A stretch of DNA of 64,000 nt from Rhodobacteraceae bacterium Alg238-R152 (GTDB lineage Bacteria; Pseudomonadota; Alphaproteobacteria; Rhodobacterales; Rhodobacteraceae). Where the stretch lies: the NCBI GenBank assembly GCA_900537125.1, contig UNRJ01000003.1, positions 310,001 through 374,000 on the forward strand. Direction: 5' to 3'. Under the pieces are notes generated by a model that searched no databases, was not told the origin of the DNA, and saw only the letters and a list, made by a program, of their open reading frames with translations. A program made the translations under genes and the position numbers. Shown one piece after another: positions 50,381-60,267 of the stretch. Position 1 is the stretch's first letter; the number at the start of each line of letters is the position of its first letter.

Positions 50381-52678
50381 ATGGACAAGTTTGGGAAAAG
50401 CCAGCCGGTCAAACGGGTGGAAGATACGCGTTTTTTAACCGGTCAAGGCCAATACGTGGACGATATTGCGCCTAGCGGAGCGTTGCATGCCTATTTTTTG
50501 CGCTCGCCTGTAGCGCACGGGGTTGTGACCGAGCTCGACGTGGTAGATGCGCGCGAAGCTGATGGTGTTGCTTGTGTTCTGACGCAGGCGGATTTGCTGG
50601 CGGCGGGACTTGAGGCCAACTTGCCGGGTACACAGGTCGACAATCGCGATGGCAGCAAAGGCGCTAAACCGGAGCGTCCTTTGTTGGCGGCCGAACGCGT
50701 GCGTTACGTGGGTGAACCCATTGCGGCGATCGTGGCAGAGAGCATGGATCAGGCACGCGATGCGGCCGAAATGATATTGTTCGATTTTGACGACCTCGAT
50801 CCACATTTGGCGTTGGCACGCGGTGGCGAGGAATTGCACGGCGAAGCAGCGGAGAATTTGGCGTTTGACTGGGGGCTGGGCGATGAAGCTGCAACCGAGG
50901 CAGCCTTTGAAGCGGCGGCGCATGTGGTCAGTCTTGAGATTGGCGACAACCGGGTGATTGTGAATGCGATGGAGCCGCGCGGGGCCTATGCCGAATGGGA
51001 CGGCAATCGGTTGCATGTGGCCAGCAATGGTCAGGGTGTGTGGGGCACAAAAGGCCAAGTCGCGCGTGTTTTGAAGATGAAGGACGACGACGTGCGCGTG
51101 ACCAACCCGGACACCGGCGGCGGCTTTGGTATGAAAGCGATGATCTATCAGGAACCGCTGATTGTGGCCTATGCGGCCAAGTTGCTGGGCAAACCTGTAC
51201 GCTGGATTGCAGACCGCACAGAGTCGATGTTGTCGGACAACGCCGGGCGTGATCTGGTTTCTGTTGCGGAGCTGGCGTTTGACGAAAACCTGAAGGCCAC
51301 AGCGTATCGAGTGAAGTCTGTCGCGAACATGGGGGCATATAACTCGCAGTTTGCCCAAGCGATCCAGACGCAGTTGTTTAGCCGTGTTCTGATGGGTGTC
51401 TATGATGTGCAGACCACCTGGCTGCAAGTTGATGGGATTTACACCAACACCACCCCGGTGGATGCCTATCGCGGCGCTGGGCGGCCAGAGGCGATTTATG
51501 TGCTGGAGCGTCTGATGGATCGCGCGGCGCGAGAACTGGGTGTGAGTGGCTATGAGCTGAGGCGACGCAATTTCATTCCAAATGAGGCCTTTCCGTATAA
51601 GTCCGCGACGGATGAGACCTACGATGTGGGGGACTTTGATCGGGTGCTGAGCCGCGTGGAAGAGTTTGGCGACGTGGCTGGTTTTGCTGCGCGCAAGGCC
51701 GCGAGTGCAAAAACCGGTAAGCTGCGTGGAGCGGGGCTGTGTTACTACATTGAGAGTATTTTGGGCGACCCAAGCGAAAGCGCGCGGGTGGAGTTCAATG
51801 AGGACGGTACGGTATCGATTTATGTCGGCACACAGTCCAACGGGCAGGGGCATGAGACGGTTTATGCGCAGTTCCTGAGTGATCAAACCGGCATCCCAAC
51901 CGAGATGATCGAAGTGGTGCAGGGCGACAGTGATCGCATCAAACAGGGTGGCGGCACTGGTGGGTCGCGGTCTGTGACCGTGCAAAACACAGCAACTTTG
52001 GCAACCGTGGAAACGATGATTAAAGCCTTTATCCCGTATCTTGCAGAGAAGATGGGGGTGGATGCCGCGGATGTGAGCTTTGATGATGAGCAATTCCGCG
52101 CGGAAGGCTCTAACTTACATCCTACTTTCCTGGAAGCGGCGGAAATGGCGCGCGCGGACGGGCGGGAGGAGTTGATGGTGCATGAGGAGCGCACCACTTT
52201 GCCAGCACGTAGCTTCCCAAATGGGGCGCATCTGGCTGAGGTTGAAGTGGACCCAGAGACCGGAAAGGTGTCGTTGGAGAAATACACGGTGGTGGATGAT
52301 TTTGGCAATCTGATCAACCCGATGCTCGCTGAGGGGCAGGTGCATGGTGGCGTGGCACAGGGCATTGGTCAGGCGCTGATGGAGCACGTGGTGTTTGATG
52401 ACGATGGCCAGCTGTTGACGGCAACCTTCATGGATTACGCGATGCCACGCGCCAGCGATGTGCCGATGATTGGGTTCACGACTGAGGCCGTGCCGTCCAC
52501 GGCAAATATCATGGGCATGAAAGGTTGTGGTGAAGCGGGCACCGTAGGGGCCATGGCAGCCGCATCCAATGCTGTACAAGACGCGCTTTGGGAGGCTGGT
52601 GTGCGTCAGGCGGACATGCCGTTCACGCCACATCGCGTGTGGCAAATGTTGAAAGAGGCCAAACATACGGCTGCATAG
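50381..52678 (+). CDS. Molybdenum hydroxylase large subunit (form II CoxL-like)
   Basis: A 765-residue xanthine dehydrogenase-family molybdopterin-binding subunit. TGQGQYVDDI starts the first domain; the active-site loop reads AYRGAGR (about residues 362-368), the form II version; true CO dehydrogenase has AYRCSFR. GTGGSRSV and the catalytic Glu in GCGEAGTVG (about 719) are present. The usual FAD and iron-sulfur subunits are absent nearby, so it must pair with subunits encoded elsewhere or act differently. Substrate unknown. Confidence 0.88.
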   Translation: MDKFGKSQPVKRVEDTRFLTGQGQYVDDIAPSGALHAYFLRSPVAHGVVTELDVVDAREADGVACVLTQADLLAAGLEANLPGTQVDNRDGSKGAKPERPLLAAERVRYVGEPIAAIVAESMDQARDAAEMILFDFDDLDPHLALARGGEELHGEAAENLAFDWGLGDEAATEAAFEAAAHVVSLEIGDNRVIVNAMEPRGAYAEWDGNRLHVASNGQGVWGTKGQVARVLKMKDDDVRVTNPDTGGGFGMKAMIYQEPLIVAYAAKLLGKPVRWIADRTESMLSDNAGRDLVSVAELAFDENLKATAYRVKSVANMGAYNSQFAQAIQTQLFSRVLMGVYDVQTTWLQVDGIYTNTTPVDAYRGAGRPEAIYVLERLMDRAARELGVSGYELRRRNFIPNEAFPYKSATDETYDVGDFDRVLSRVEEFGDVAGFAARKAASAKTGKLRGAGLCYYIESILGDPSESARVEFNEDGTVSIYVGTQSNGQGHETVYAQFLSDQTGIPTEMIEVVQGDSDRIKQGGGTGGSRSVTVQNTATLATVETMIKAFIPYLAEKMGVDAADVSFDDEQFRAEGSNLHPTFLEAAEMARADGREELMVHEERTTLPARSFPNGAHLAEVEVDPETGKVSLEKYTVVDDFGNLINPMLAEGQVHGGVAQGIGQALMEHVVFDDDGQLLTATFMDYAMPRASDVPMIGFTTEAVPSTANIMGMKGCGEAGTVGAMAAASNAVQDALWEAGVRQADMPFTPHRVWQMLKEAKHTAA

Positions 52679-52694
52679 ACGCATATCAGAGTGG

Positions 52695-53723
52695 TTGACT
52701 GGCAAATTCACCAGCAGCCATACTCCAGCGGTTCCGCGCCGGGGCGCGGTCACGCATGTGATCATTTTAGATGGCACCATGTCTTCCCTGACACCGGGGA
52801 AGGAAACCAACGCCGGGCAGACCTATCTGTTGCTGCGCGAGATTGGGGCGGAGGTGTCGGTTTACTATGAGGCCGGGGTGCAATGGCTGTCCTGGCGGCA
52901 AACATTGGACGTGCTAATGGGGCGCGGGATCAATCGACAGATCCGGCGGGCCTATGGCTACTTGGCAAGCCGGTATCGGCCTGGAGATAAGATCATTCTG
53001 ATGGGCTATTCGCGCGGGGCCTTTGCCGTGCGCTCACTGGCGGGCGTGATTGACCGGGTTGGGCTGCTGCGCGCGGAATGTGCGACGGTACGTAATATTC
53101 GCACCGCTTATCGGCATTATGAGCTGACGCCAGACAGTGCTGCGGCAAAAGAGTTTGCGGCGGCGCATTGTTATGAGAACACCGAGGTCGAGATGATTGG
53201 TGTTTGGGACACAGTGAAGGCGCTTGGCGCGCGTGTGCCGGTTTTGTGGCGTATCACCGAGCGACGCCACGCGTTTCACAACCATCAGCTTGCCCCTGTG
53301 GTGCGGCACGGGTTTCACGCGTTGGCGCTGGATGAGACGCGGCAGGTGTTTGAACCGGAGTTGTGGCGATGTCCCGATGATTGGGATGGTCGGGTCGAGC
53401 AAGTTTGGTTTCGTGGCGCCCACAGCGATGTGGGTGGACAGCTGGTGGGCTTTGACGCGGCGCGGCCGCTGGCCAATGTCTCGCTGGTCTGGATGTTGGA
53501 GCGGCTGACAATGTGTGGCGTTGACCTACCAGAGGGCTGGCGAGACCGGTATGAGATAAATCCGGACGCGCCGATGGTGGGAACCTGGAGGGCGTTGGGC
53601 AAGTATTTCCTGTTTCGAGCACCGCGGGTTGTCTGTGCTGATCGCTCAGAAAGCATTCATCCAACTGCACTGCCTTATGTGTCGGCGGGCGACATCAAAG
53701 GGCAGGTTTTGCAACAGACTTAG
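52695..53723 (+). CDS. DUF2235 alpha/beta-hydrolase-like protein
   Basis: A 342-residue protein with the DUF2235 pattern: a nucleophile elbow GYSRGAFAVR (about residues 99-108), GVWDTVKALG and FRGAHSDVGGQL. Related proteins include phospholipase-type T6SS effectors, but no signal peptide or T6SS gene is visible here. The start is a TTG at 52695 with a weak ribosome site. Confidence 0.82.
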   Translation: MTGKFTSSHTPAVPRRGAVTHVIILDGTMSSLTPGKETNAGQTYLLLREIGAEVSVYYEAGVQWLSWRQTLDVLMGRGINRQIRRAYGYLASRYRPGDKIILMGYSRGAFAVRSLAGVIDRVGLLRAECATVRNIRTAYRHYELTPDSAAAKEFAAAHCYENTEVEMIGVWDTVKALGARVPVLWRITERRHAFHNHQLAPVVRHGFHALALDETRQVFEPELWRCPDDWDGRVEQVWFRGAHSDVGGQLVGFDAARPLANVSLVWMLERLTMCGVDLPEGWRDRYEINPDAPMVGTWRALGKYFLFRAPRVVCADRSESIHPTALPYVSAGDIKGQVLQQT

Positions 53724-53729
53724 AGCGGT

Positions 53730-54401
53730 TTAGTCGCGCCAGTCGACAAATTCGCCCAGCTCTGCGCGGTCGGTGCGGAAGGTGTTGATGGCGGCGGTGT
53801 CATCTGGATAGCCAAAAGAGATGGCGGCCAGGACGTTGCGGTCTTCCGAAATGTCGAAGTGGGCGCGGATGGTCTCTGAAAACAGTGACAGGGCGGCTTG
53901 AGGAACGGTGCCGATGCCTTGCGCTTTCGCCGAGAGGCAGAAGGCGGTGATGAAACCACCGCAGTCGAGCACTCCGTAAGAGCCAAGCTCTTTTGGGCAG
54001 GTGATCACCGCGACATGTGGTGCGCCAAACAGCGTGTAGTTTTCGCGCATTTGCCGAGTGCGGCCCTCACGATCTCCTCTGCCGATCCCGACAGCTTCAT
54101 ACAGCTGAAAGCCGCAGGTGCGTCGGCGTTGTAGATGCGCCCCTGTGTAGGTGTTGGGAAATGGGTAGTCGGGTGCAGGCACGCTGTTGTCAAAGGCCAT
54201 AGCCATGGCGTCGCGGAAGGCTTCAGTTTCGGCGCTGGAGGTGACAATGACTTTCCACGGTTGTGCATTGCACCATGACGGCGCACGGCCTGCGTCGCGC
54301 AGGATTTGTGCAATCACCTTCCGTGGAACAGCATCAGACTTGAAAGCCCGGCAAGAGTGACGGGCGTGCAAAAGCTCTTGCAATGCAGCGTGGTGAGACA
54401 T
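53730..54401 (-). CDS. Nitroreductase family FMN protein
   Basis: A 223-residue flavoprotein of the nitroreductase fold: HARHSCRAFKSDAVP, GRAPSWCNAQPWKVIV and SFGYPDD are the FMN-binding segments. Probably reduces nitro- or quinone-like substrates with NAD(P)H. The ATG at 54401 lies 18 nt after the zinc-ribbon gene on the same strand, so it may be the last gene of that operon. Confidence 0.88.
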   Translation of the reverse strand: MSHHAALQELLHARHSCRAFKSDAVPRKVIAQILRDAGRAPSWCNAQPWKVIVTSSAETEAFRDAMAMAFDNSVPAPDYPFPNTYTGAHLQRRRTCGFQLYEAVGIGRGDREGRTRQMRENYTLFGAPHVAVITCPKELGSYGVLDCGGFITAFCLSAKAQGIGTVPQAALSLFSETIRAHFDISEDRNVLAAISFGYPDDTAAINTFRTDRAELGEFVDWRD

Positions 54402-54419
54402 CGCGGATTTCCCCAACTC

Positions 54420-55526
54420 TTATTGGTTTTGGGCGATGATATAGCCAATCACGCCCGCTGCAATAGCGGCCAGAAGCACGGCGAAAGCGATTTTCCATTT
54501 CGAATAGGGGCGCTCGCCCTGCACGCGGCCGGTTTGTCCATTTACAACAAAGCGATAAGACGTGCCGCGATACTTATATGCGGCCATCCAGACAGGCAAC
54601 AGGATGTGCTTGAACGTCACGTCGCTGACGGCGGTGGAGATGTTGTGGATGCGCTGGCGATCGCCGCCAATGTCAAAGGCCACGTCGCGGCGGATCACAC
54701 GGTCCATGTGGTCGCGGGCTTCGTCATAGCCTTCTTCGAGTTCTATGGAGTAGCCTTCCGCCTGAAAACCGGCGAGGAACTCCGGGGTGTAGGGCTCAAG
54801 GGCGGAGAGGTCCCAAGGTTGGAGATTGTCGGTGTATTTCTTTGGCAGAGCCTTGGAGCCAAGCACAAGGATGTCGTCAAACCAGCGGGCGACGCGGCCT
54901 GATGCTGGAGACCAGCGAATTTTTTGCACCTGTCGTTGCTCAGGTTTACCGTCCACCATGACCGTCTCTGTGACGTAGTAGATGGTGCCGCGTTCGCCCC
55001 GATAGGAGGATTTGGTGTCCGCATCATAGGTCCAATAGGGGACATAGATGCCATCCATTTTGCGGCCTTTCTTGGCGTACTCTTGTAGGCCATTGGGGGC
55101 AAACCAGAGTTTGCCCAGCCAGTCGTTCATGGATTGGTGCGCGACTTTCTCTGCGATTTGGAAAGGCAGGACAGCGCGCGGCTTGATCAGGCGGTGCGTG
55201 CCCGTGTCGACCACAACAGGCGTGGCGCAGAAGGGACATTCGGTGGCGTGGGTGTCGCCTTCAAACACCACATGCGCCGCGCAGTTGGGGCAGGAGGTGG
55301 TGCGGGCCTCGACCATTTCGGCTGCCGGGAGCTGTTCCGCAAGCGCGGCTTTGAAATCCAACTCGGCAATGGCGGTCTGACGGTCGCCTTGCTCGGTGGC
55401 TTCCTCATGACCGCAGTGATCGCAGATTAGTTTGCCTTCGTTGGGAGCAAAGCGGTAGTCGGCGCCGCATTGGGCGCAGGGGAAACGGGTTGTCTCTTTG
55501 GGTGCAGGAGGCGGCGTGGCTGACAT
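54420..55526 (-). CDS. Zinc-ribbon (TFIIB-type) protein with C-terminal membrane anchor
   Basis: A 368-residue protein with two zinc sites near the N-terminus (FPCAQCGADY with CDHC, and SCPNCAAHVVF with CPFC), a long soluble domain with VPYWTYDADTKSSYRGERG, and one C-terminal membrane helix. Such proteins occur next to SPFH proteins. The ATG overlaps the stop of the upstream membrane gene (TGATG). Role unknown; probably membrane stress or quality control. Confidence 0.85.
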   Translation of the reverse strand: MSATPPPAPKETTRFPCAQCGADYRFAPNEGKLICDHCGHEEATEQGDRQTAIAELDFKAALAEQLPAAEMVEARTTSCPNCAAHVVFEGDTHATECPFCATPVVVDTGTHRLIKPRAVLPFQIAEKVAHQSMNDWLGKLWFAPNGLQEYAKKGRKMDGIYVPYWTYDADTKSSYRGERGTIYYVTETVMVDGKPEQRQVQKIRWSPASGRVARWFDDILVLGSKALPKKYTDNLQPWDLSALEPYTPEFLAGFQAEGYSIELEEGYDEARDHMDRVIRRDVAFDIGGDRQRIHNISTAVSDVTFKHILLPVWMAAYKYRGTSYRFVVNGQTGRVQGERPYSKWKIAFAVLLAAIAAGVIGYIIAQNQ

Positions 55527-56062
55527 CAGAATGAGATTCCCTTTGGTTCCCGACCTGGACCGCCAATGCACTGGATGGTTACGGCGCATAAAGCACCCGC
55601 AACGGCGAAAAATGGTAAAAGTTGTAAAACCAAAATCCAGCCAGAACTGGAAAGAAGCCCTTCGCCAAAACCAGGTGCCTCACCCAAGAAAGGCTCGCTT
55701 TTAAAGAGTGCAGAAGTGGAAATTAGCCACCCTGGAACTTGGCTGGTCACAACCGCCGTCAACGGGAGGAGACCTCCAAGCATTGCTCCCCAGCTTGCAG
55801 TTCTTTTCTTATGCATTTGTCGCTTCATCAAGCGGTACAAAGGCCAGGACAAGAACAGCCATGCCGCTAATACTCCGACAACTACGCCTGACATCATCCA
55901 CCCTAGGAAGGCTGGGAAAATATCATGCGCCGGTTGCCATAGCGTCCAAGCCGCGACCCCAATGAAACTGACGAAGATGAGTGGCCCAATAACTCCAGTC
56001 AATGTCACCGCCAAAACCCATTGGTTGAACGTGTAGGCACGCTGTGGCTGACGCGGTTGCAT
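55526..56062 (-). CDS. Membrane protein of the SPFH operon
   Basis: A 178-residue protein with about four hydrophobic helices, starting MQPRQPQRAYTFNQWVLAV. It lies between the SPFH and zinc-ribbon genes and shares its start region with the SPFH stop and its stop with the zinc-ribbon start, so the three are one transcript. The family is not recognised. The reading frame extends upstream inside the SPFH gene, but that portion has no membrane-protein character. Confidence 0.75.
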   Translation of the reverse strand: MQPRQPQRAYTFNQWVLAVTLTGVIGPLIFVSFIGVAAWTLWQPAHDIFPAFLGWMMSGVVVGVLAAWLFLSWPLYRLMKRQMHKKRTASWGAMLGGLLPLTAVVTSQVPGWLISTSALFKSEPFLGEAPGFGEGLLSSSGWILVLQLLPFFAVAGALCAVTIQCIGGPGREPKGISF

Positions 56063-56063
56063 G

Positions 56064-57203
56064 TCATGCACCAGGTGGCGGGGGCGGCAGAATGGTGAAG
56101 AGCTGCGCCAATTCGGCGACATCTTCGGCGTGTTTCCAGCCATCCTGTCCGGCGGTCCAGACATGGGTTTCGCGGGTGATTTCTCCGGCGGTGGCCATGC
56201 GGCCAAGCGCGGCTTTGGAGAACGGGCCTTTGGTTTGGCCGTTCTCGGCAATGTGCCACACGTGCTCAACTGGAGGTGGGGGCGGTGGCGCGGCGGCGGC
56301 TTGCGGGGCAGGCACCGCTTGTGGCGTTTGCGCGGCCGGGGCCGCGCCCCATGGGCCGGTTTGCGCCATCTGCTGGGCCATTGCCATGCCCATACCCATC
56401 CCCATGCCAGCGCCCATGCCGGAGTTTGGCGTTTGCGCGGCGGCGGTCATGGCTTCGGCGGCGGAGAACTGCGTGTATTTGCCCAGATCGCCGACAATGC
56501 CCATCGAGGTGCGTTTGTCCATTGCGGCCTCGACCGCTGGCGGCAGGGAGATGTTCTCGATGTAAAGCTCTGGGATCGCGAGGCCGTATTCGGCGATGGT
56601 GCCGGAAATTTCAGCAGCGACCAGCTTGCCCAGATCGGCGGTATTGGCGGCCATGTCGAGAACCGGAATGCCGGAGCCAGCCACAACGCGGGAGAATTCC
56701 TGCACGATGATGTTGCGGATCTGGAAGGAGATCTCATCCATGGTGAATTCGCCGTCCGTCCCAACGATCTCTGTCAGGAAACGGGCGGGATCGACCACTC
56801 GAATTGAATAGGTGCCGTAGGCGCGCAGGCGCACAGGGCCAAATTCGGGATCACGCACCATGATTGGGTTTTTGGTGCCCCATTTCAGGTCGGCAAACCG
56901 GGTGGTGTTGACGTAGTAGATTTCGGATTTGAACGGGCTTTTGAAACCGTGGTCCCAGTGCTGCAGCGTGGTCATCATCGGCATGTTGTTGGTTTCCAAC
57001 ATGTAGAGGCCAGGGGTGAAGACATCGGCCAGTTGGCCCTCGTGTACAAACACCGCTGCCTGTCCTTCGCGTACGGTCAGCTTTGCGCCGTATTTGATTT
57101 CATGCCCTTCGCGCTCAAACCGGAAAACCAGCGTGTCGCGAGTGTCGTCCACCCAATGGATGACGTCGATAAATTCACCGGTAAGGAAATCAAAAATACC
57201 CAT
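56064..57203 (-). CDS. SPFH/band 7 protein with C-terminal GYF_2 domain
   Basis: A 379-residue protein of the YdjI-like SPFH type (once called virion core protein). MGIFDFLTGEFIDVIHWVDD, then KSEIYYVNTTRF and the SPFH core. A Met/Gly/Ala-rich linker follows, and a GYF_2-like domain (HVWHIAENGQTKGPFSKAAL, VWTAGQDGWKHAEDV) ends the protein. Membrane-scaffold proteins of this kind respond to envelope damage in other bacteria. Confidence 0.9.
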   Translation of the reverse strand: MGIFDFLTGEFIDVIHWVDDTRDTLVFRFEREGHEIKYGAKLTVREGQAAVFVHEGQLADVFTPGLYMLETNNMPMMTTLQHWDHGFKSPFKSEIYYVNTTRFADLKWGTKNPIMVRDPEFGPVRLRAYGTYSIRVVDPARFLTEIVGTDGEFTMDEISFQIRNIIVQEFSRVVAGSGIPVLDMAANTADLGKLVAAEISGTIAEYGLAIPELYIENISLPPAVEAAMDKRTSMGIVGDLGKYTQFSAAEAMTAAAQTPNSGMGAGMGMGMGMAMAQQMAQTGPWGAAPAAQTPQAVPAPQAAAAPPPPPPVEHVWHIAENGQTKGPFSKAALGRMATAGEITRETHVWTAGQDGWKHAEDVAELAQLFTILPPPPPGA

Positions 57204-57239
57204 GAGGTGGTCCTTTCAAAAGGCGGATCGCGGAGGCGC

Positions 57240-58160
57240 TCAGAAGTTCTGTGCGGTCTGCTCGCGGCTCAGAATGTAAACAATAGGGCGGGCCTCGTCC
57301 ACGCTCATACCGATGCGGAGTCGGTCATCGTAAAGCATGGAGAGAAGTTTTTCGTCATGTGTGGTGAGGAGCGCAAACTCCTCGTCGTCGTTGAAGATTG
57401 ACGGGCGGGCTTCGGGGCTGTCATTGGCCAAGCCGAGACCCTGAGCGATCTCTTCGTGCAAACAGGATTTGCGTAAGAGATCAGGGTGTTCCGCGCGCAC
57501 GAGGGCGACGGCGGAGGTGTAGGCGTTTGGATTGCTGTCAGACGCCAAGGCTACCACAAAACAGTAGATATTGCGTGGTGGATTAGCAAAAAGCGCCCGG
57601 GTCTTGGGGGACGCGTTGGGCAGCAGGCTGTCGAGGCGCGACTCCACTGTGTTACGATCGTCCGCGCCCATAACCAGCACGTGGAAGTTGGGTTTGTTTG
57701 TGGTTTGGCGAATAGAATGTCCGGTGCTGTTGGCCAAACGCGGCAGGTACGCGGCAACGCTGGCGCGGTCCGTGGCGCGTTGGCTTTCTGGCACGGAGGG
57801 GCCAAACTCCACGTTGATCTTTACAGGGCCACTCCAGCGGCGCAGTTGTCCGGCTTGTCCCGAGGACCGTTCCAACCCGCCACCGCTGCTGTATTCGTCA
57901 TAAAAGGCGATGCGTTCGAAGTTGCGGGCCAGGATGTCCGGTGTGAAGGGCGTATCCGGTCCGCCGCCATCTGTGCGCAGCAAGCCACGGGCCAAGAGAT
58001 CAGCTTGTACTTTGCTGTAGTAGCTTTGCAGCGCGGTGGAGGCGCCTGACGGAGGCGCAGGCGTCGGGGCAACAACCGGTGGCGTGGTGACGCCGCCGGT
58101 ATTTACGCAGGCTGCCAAGGTCATCAGCAGCCCCACACTTATGCCCGCAATGTGCTTCAC
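57240..58160 (-). CDS. DUF2927 lipoprotein
   Basis: A 306-residue lipoprotein: lipobox LAAC at about residues 15-18, then a Pro/Thr-rich linker and the DUF2927 domain with CLHEEIAQGLGLANDS, a metallopeptidase-like HE motif. Peptidase activity is not shown. It overlaps TelA by 4 nt (ATGA) on the upstream side. Confidence 0.85.
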   Translation of the reverse strand: MKHIAGISVGLLMTLAACVNTGGVTTPPVVAPTPAPPSGASTALQSYYSKVQADLLARGLLRTDGGGPDTPFTPDILARNFERIAFYDEYSSGGGLERSSGQAGQLRRWSGPVKINVEFGPSVPESQRATDRASVAAYLPRLANSTGHSIRQTTNKPNFHVLVMGADDRNTVESRLDSLLPNASPKTRALFANPPRNIYCFVVALASDSNPNAYTSAVALVRAEHPDLLRKSCLHEEIAQGLGLANDSPEARPSIFNDDEEFALLTTHDEKLLSMLYDDRLRIGMSVDEARPIVYILSREQTAQNF

Positions 58161-59353
58161 GCGGTGGGCACAGCGGTCGCTGTTGTGTCGCCCAGGCCGT
58201 CTTTACGCGCCTTGGCGGAGGCCAATGTGTCGCGCAGTTCGGCCTCCATCTTTTTCATGTCATCCTCAGCAGCGGCGCGTTTGGCTTTGCCTTCGTCGGC
58301 AATTTGCAGCGACTCGTTGATGGTAGCGATCAGGTCCGCGTTGGCGGTTTTCACAGCCTCGATGTCAAATACGCCACGTTCCATTTCGGTGCGCACGACC
58401 TTGTTGGTTTCGCGCAGGTTCTTGGCGTTGGCGGTCAGCAGCTCGTTGGTCAGGTCGTTGGCGTCACGCACGGCCGCGGCAGCTTCGGCGGAGCGTTGGA
58501 TAGTGACGGCCTGCGCCAACTGGGTTTCCCACAGCGGCACCGTGTTGACCAAAGTCGAATTGATTTTGGTGACCAGAGATTTGTCGTTTTCCTGTACCAA
58601 GCGGATGGACGGCAGCGACTGCATGGTGACCTGGCGGGTCAGTTTCAGGTCGTGTACGCGGCGTTCCAGATCGTCCCGTGCGGCGCGTAGGTCACGCAGC
58701 TCTTGGGCTTTCATGACCTGAGCGTTTTCATCCGCTGCAGAAACTTCAGCTTCTTTGGCAGGGATGTCGTTGGCGTCCAGATCGGCAATCTTGGCCTCGC
58801 CTGCGGCGATATAGAGCGCCAGTTCATCGTAGAATGCGAGGGTCTTCTCATAGAGCAGATCAAGAGATTTGATGTCTTTGAGTAATTTATGCTCATGCCC
58901 TAGGAGGTTATCGGTCACGCGATCGATTTGATCCTGCACTTCTTCAAAGCGGGCGGTGAATTTGGCAAAAGGCGCGGCCTTGCCAAAGAGTTTTTCCCAG
59001 AAGCTGCGCTCGCGACGGACGTCCAGCTCAGAGACCGAGAAACCGCGTATTGTGGTGACAATGTCTCGCAAACTGTCGCCGGCTGGACCAACGTCTTTGT
59101 TGCGTACGTCTTGCAGCATGGCTTGGGAAATTGTCTGCAGTTCGGCCTGAGCGCCGGAGCCAAAAGAGACAATTGAGTTGGTGTTGGTCATGTCCAGCTC
59201 GGCCATGCGCTTGGTGATTTCAGCAGACACCGGCGCGTCTGCTTCGGTCAGCGGCACAATGGCGTTGGCCTCAACCGGTTCCGGAAGTGCAACGGTGGCT
59301 TCGGTGATTTCCGCCAAAGCGGCTTCGGCTTTTTGTTTTACGATCTCAGACAT
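58157..59353 (-). CDS. telA: TelA/KlaA toxic anion resistance family protein
   Basis: A 398-residue helical protein of the TelA family, which is linked to tellurite and other toxic-anion tolerance. Seen here: MTNTNSIVSFGSGAQAELQ, KLFGKAAPFAKFTARFEEVQ and VNTVPLWETQLAQAV, all typical. Long helices and no membrane segment. It works beside the XpaC-like gene; biochemical role unknown. Confidence 0.92.
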   Translation of the reverse strand: MSEIVKQKAEAALAEITEATVALPEPVEANAIVPLTEADAPVSAEITKRMAELDMTNTNSIVSFGSGAQAELQTISQAMLQDVRNKDVGPAGDSLRDIVTTIRGFSVSELDVRRERSFWEKLFGKAAPFAKFTARFEEVQDQIDRVTDNLLGHEHKLLKDIKSLDLLYEKTLAFYDELALYIAAGEAKIADLDANDIPAKEAEVSAADENAQVMKAQELRDLRAARDDLERRVHDLKLTRQVTMQSLPSIRLVQENDKSLVTKINSTLVNTVPLWETQLAQAVTIQRSAEAAAAVRDANDLTNELLTANAKNLRETNKVVRTEMERGVFDIEAVKTANADLIATINESLQIADEGKAKRAAAEDDMKKMEAELRDTLASAKARKDGLGDTTATAVPTA

Positions 59354-59388
59354 TTAAATCCACCCTTCCCGGTAGGTCACATGTGTTA

Positions 59389-60267
59389 TCAGCTGTCGCG
59401 GCGCAGGCCTTCGCGCTCCAGGCGCTCGCGTAGCACGTCAATTTCAATGGTCAGGTCGCCGCGATCATCTAGCAGGAGTTTCTGCGTGCGTGCGGCAAAG
59501 TTTTTTTCCAGATCATCCAGCAGCGCGAGGTAGTCAGCGCGGGCTTGGCTGTCTTGTGTGCGGCTGTAAATGTCGGCAAATTTCACGGTCGCGTCTTTGG
59601 CTCCGAGCAAATAAACGCTGAGGTAGCGACGGGCAGCCGTTAGGTCGCGCGGATCTTCTTCGACGGTGCGAAACAGGTCGCGGGCGGTGGATTGGAAGGC
59701 CGCCACGCGGCGCTCAATATCGCGGTCACCAGCACGGGCGGCGGCGTCGCTCATGGCGCGCAGGTGCTCTTCAGCTTCTTCCACTGCGCGGGCAACGCGG
59801 TCGGTTTGGTGACGGTTGGTGCCTTCCATGCCTTTGTCAGACATTGGGTCGAGACCAAAGGCAAAGCTGTGCAGCAATCCGCCAACAACGGCAAAGATGC
59901 CTGCTTCAATTGGGCCATTACTTGCGAAACCTGCGACCGCGAGGCCGAGACCAGTTAAGAGAGAGCCGAGCAGTTTGCGAGGTAAAGCCGGACGGCGGGC
60001 CACTTTACGCGCGTCATAAGACTCTTGGGCAAACATACCTTCGCGAGTCATCCATGCCGCTAGCAGCAAGATGCCAAGTGCGGCCAGATACTGCACCATC
60101 ACAATGGGTTCAGAGGTGAAGGCCTTCCAGATCAGAGGGAGTGGCGCGATGAACAGCAGGTTGACACGGCCACCTGCGCGACTGCGCGTCGCGTTGCGAA
60201 AGCCGTCGTCCTTGGCAGAGGTCGGCGCGCTAGAAGGGCTGTATTTACCACCAAATTTCTGAGCCAT
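59389..60267 (-). CDS. XpaC-like (5-bromo-4-chloroindolyl phosphate hydrolysis family) protein
   Basis: A 292-residue protein with two or three N-terminal hydrophobic segments (FIAPLPLIWKAF, MVQYLAALGILLLAAW, LLTGLGLAVAGFAS) and a helical C-terminal domain with YSRTQDSQARADYLALLDDLEKNF. XpaC and TelA genes commonly occur together. The ATG at 60267 is used; a GTG lies 3 nt earlier. It overlaps the micro-protein upstream by 3 nt. Confidence 0.85.
   Translation of the reverse strand: MAQKFGGKYSPSSAPTSAKDDGFRNATRSRAGGRVNLLFIAPLPLIWKAFTSEPIVMVQYLAALGILLLAAWMTREGMFAQESYDARKVARRPALPRKLLGSLLTGLGLAVAGFASNGPIEAGIFAVVGGLLHSFAFGLDPMSDKGMEGTNRHQTDRVARAVEEAEEHLRAMSDAAARAGDRDIERRVAAFQSTARDLFRTVEEDPRDLTAARRYLSVYLLGAKDATVKFADIYSRTQDSQARADYLALLDDLEKNFAARTQKLLLDDRGDLTIEIDVLRERLEREGLRRDS

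Noticed and set aside
50435-52093. 552-codon minus-strand open frame
   Set aside because: It is antisense to the molybdenum subunit gene, with His/Arg-rich noise translation; long open frames on the reverse strand are common in high-GC genes.
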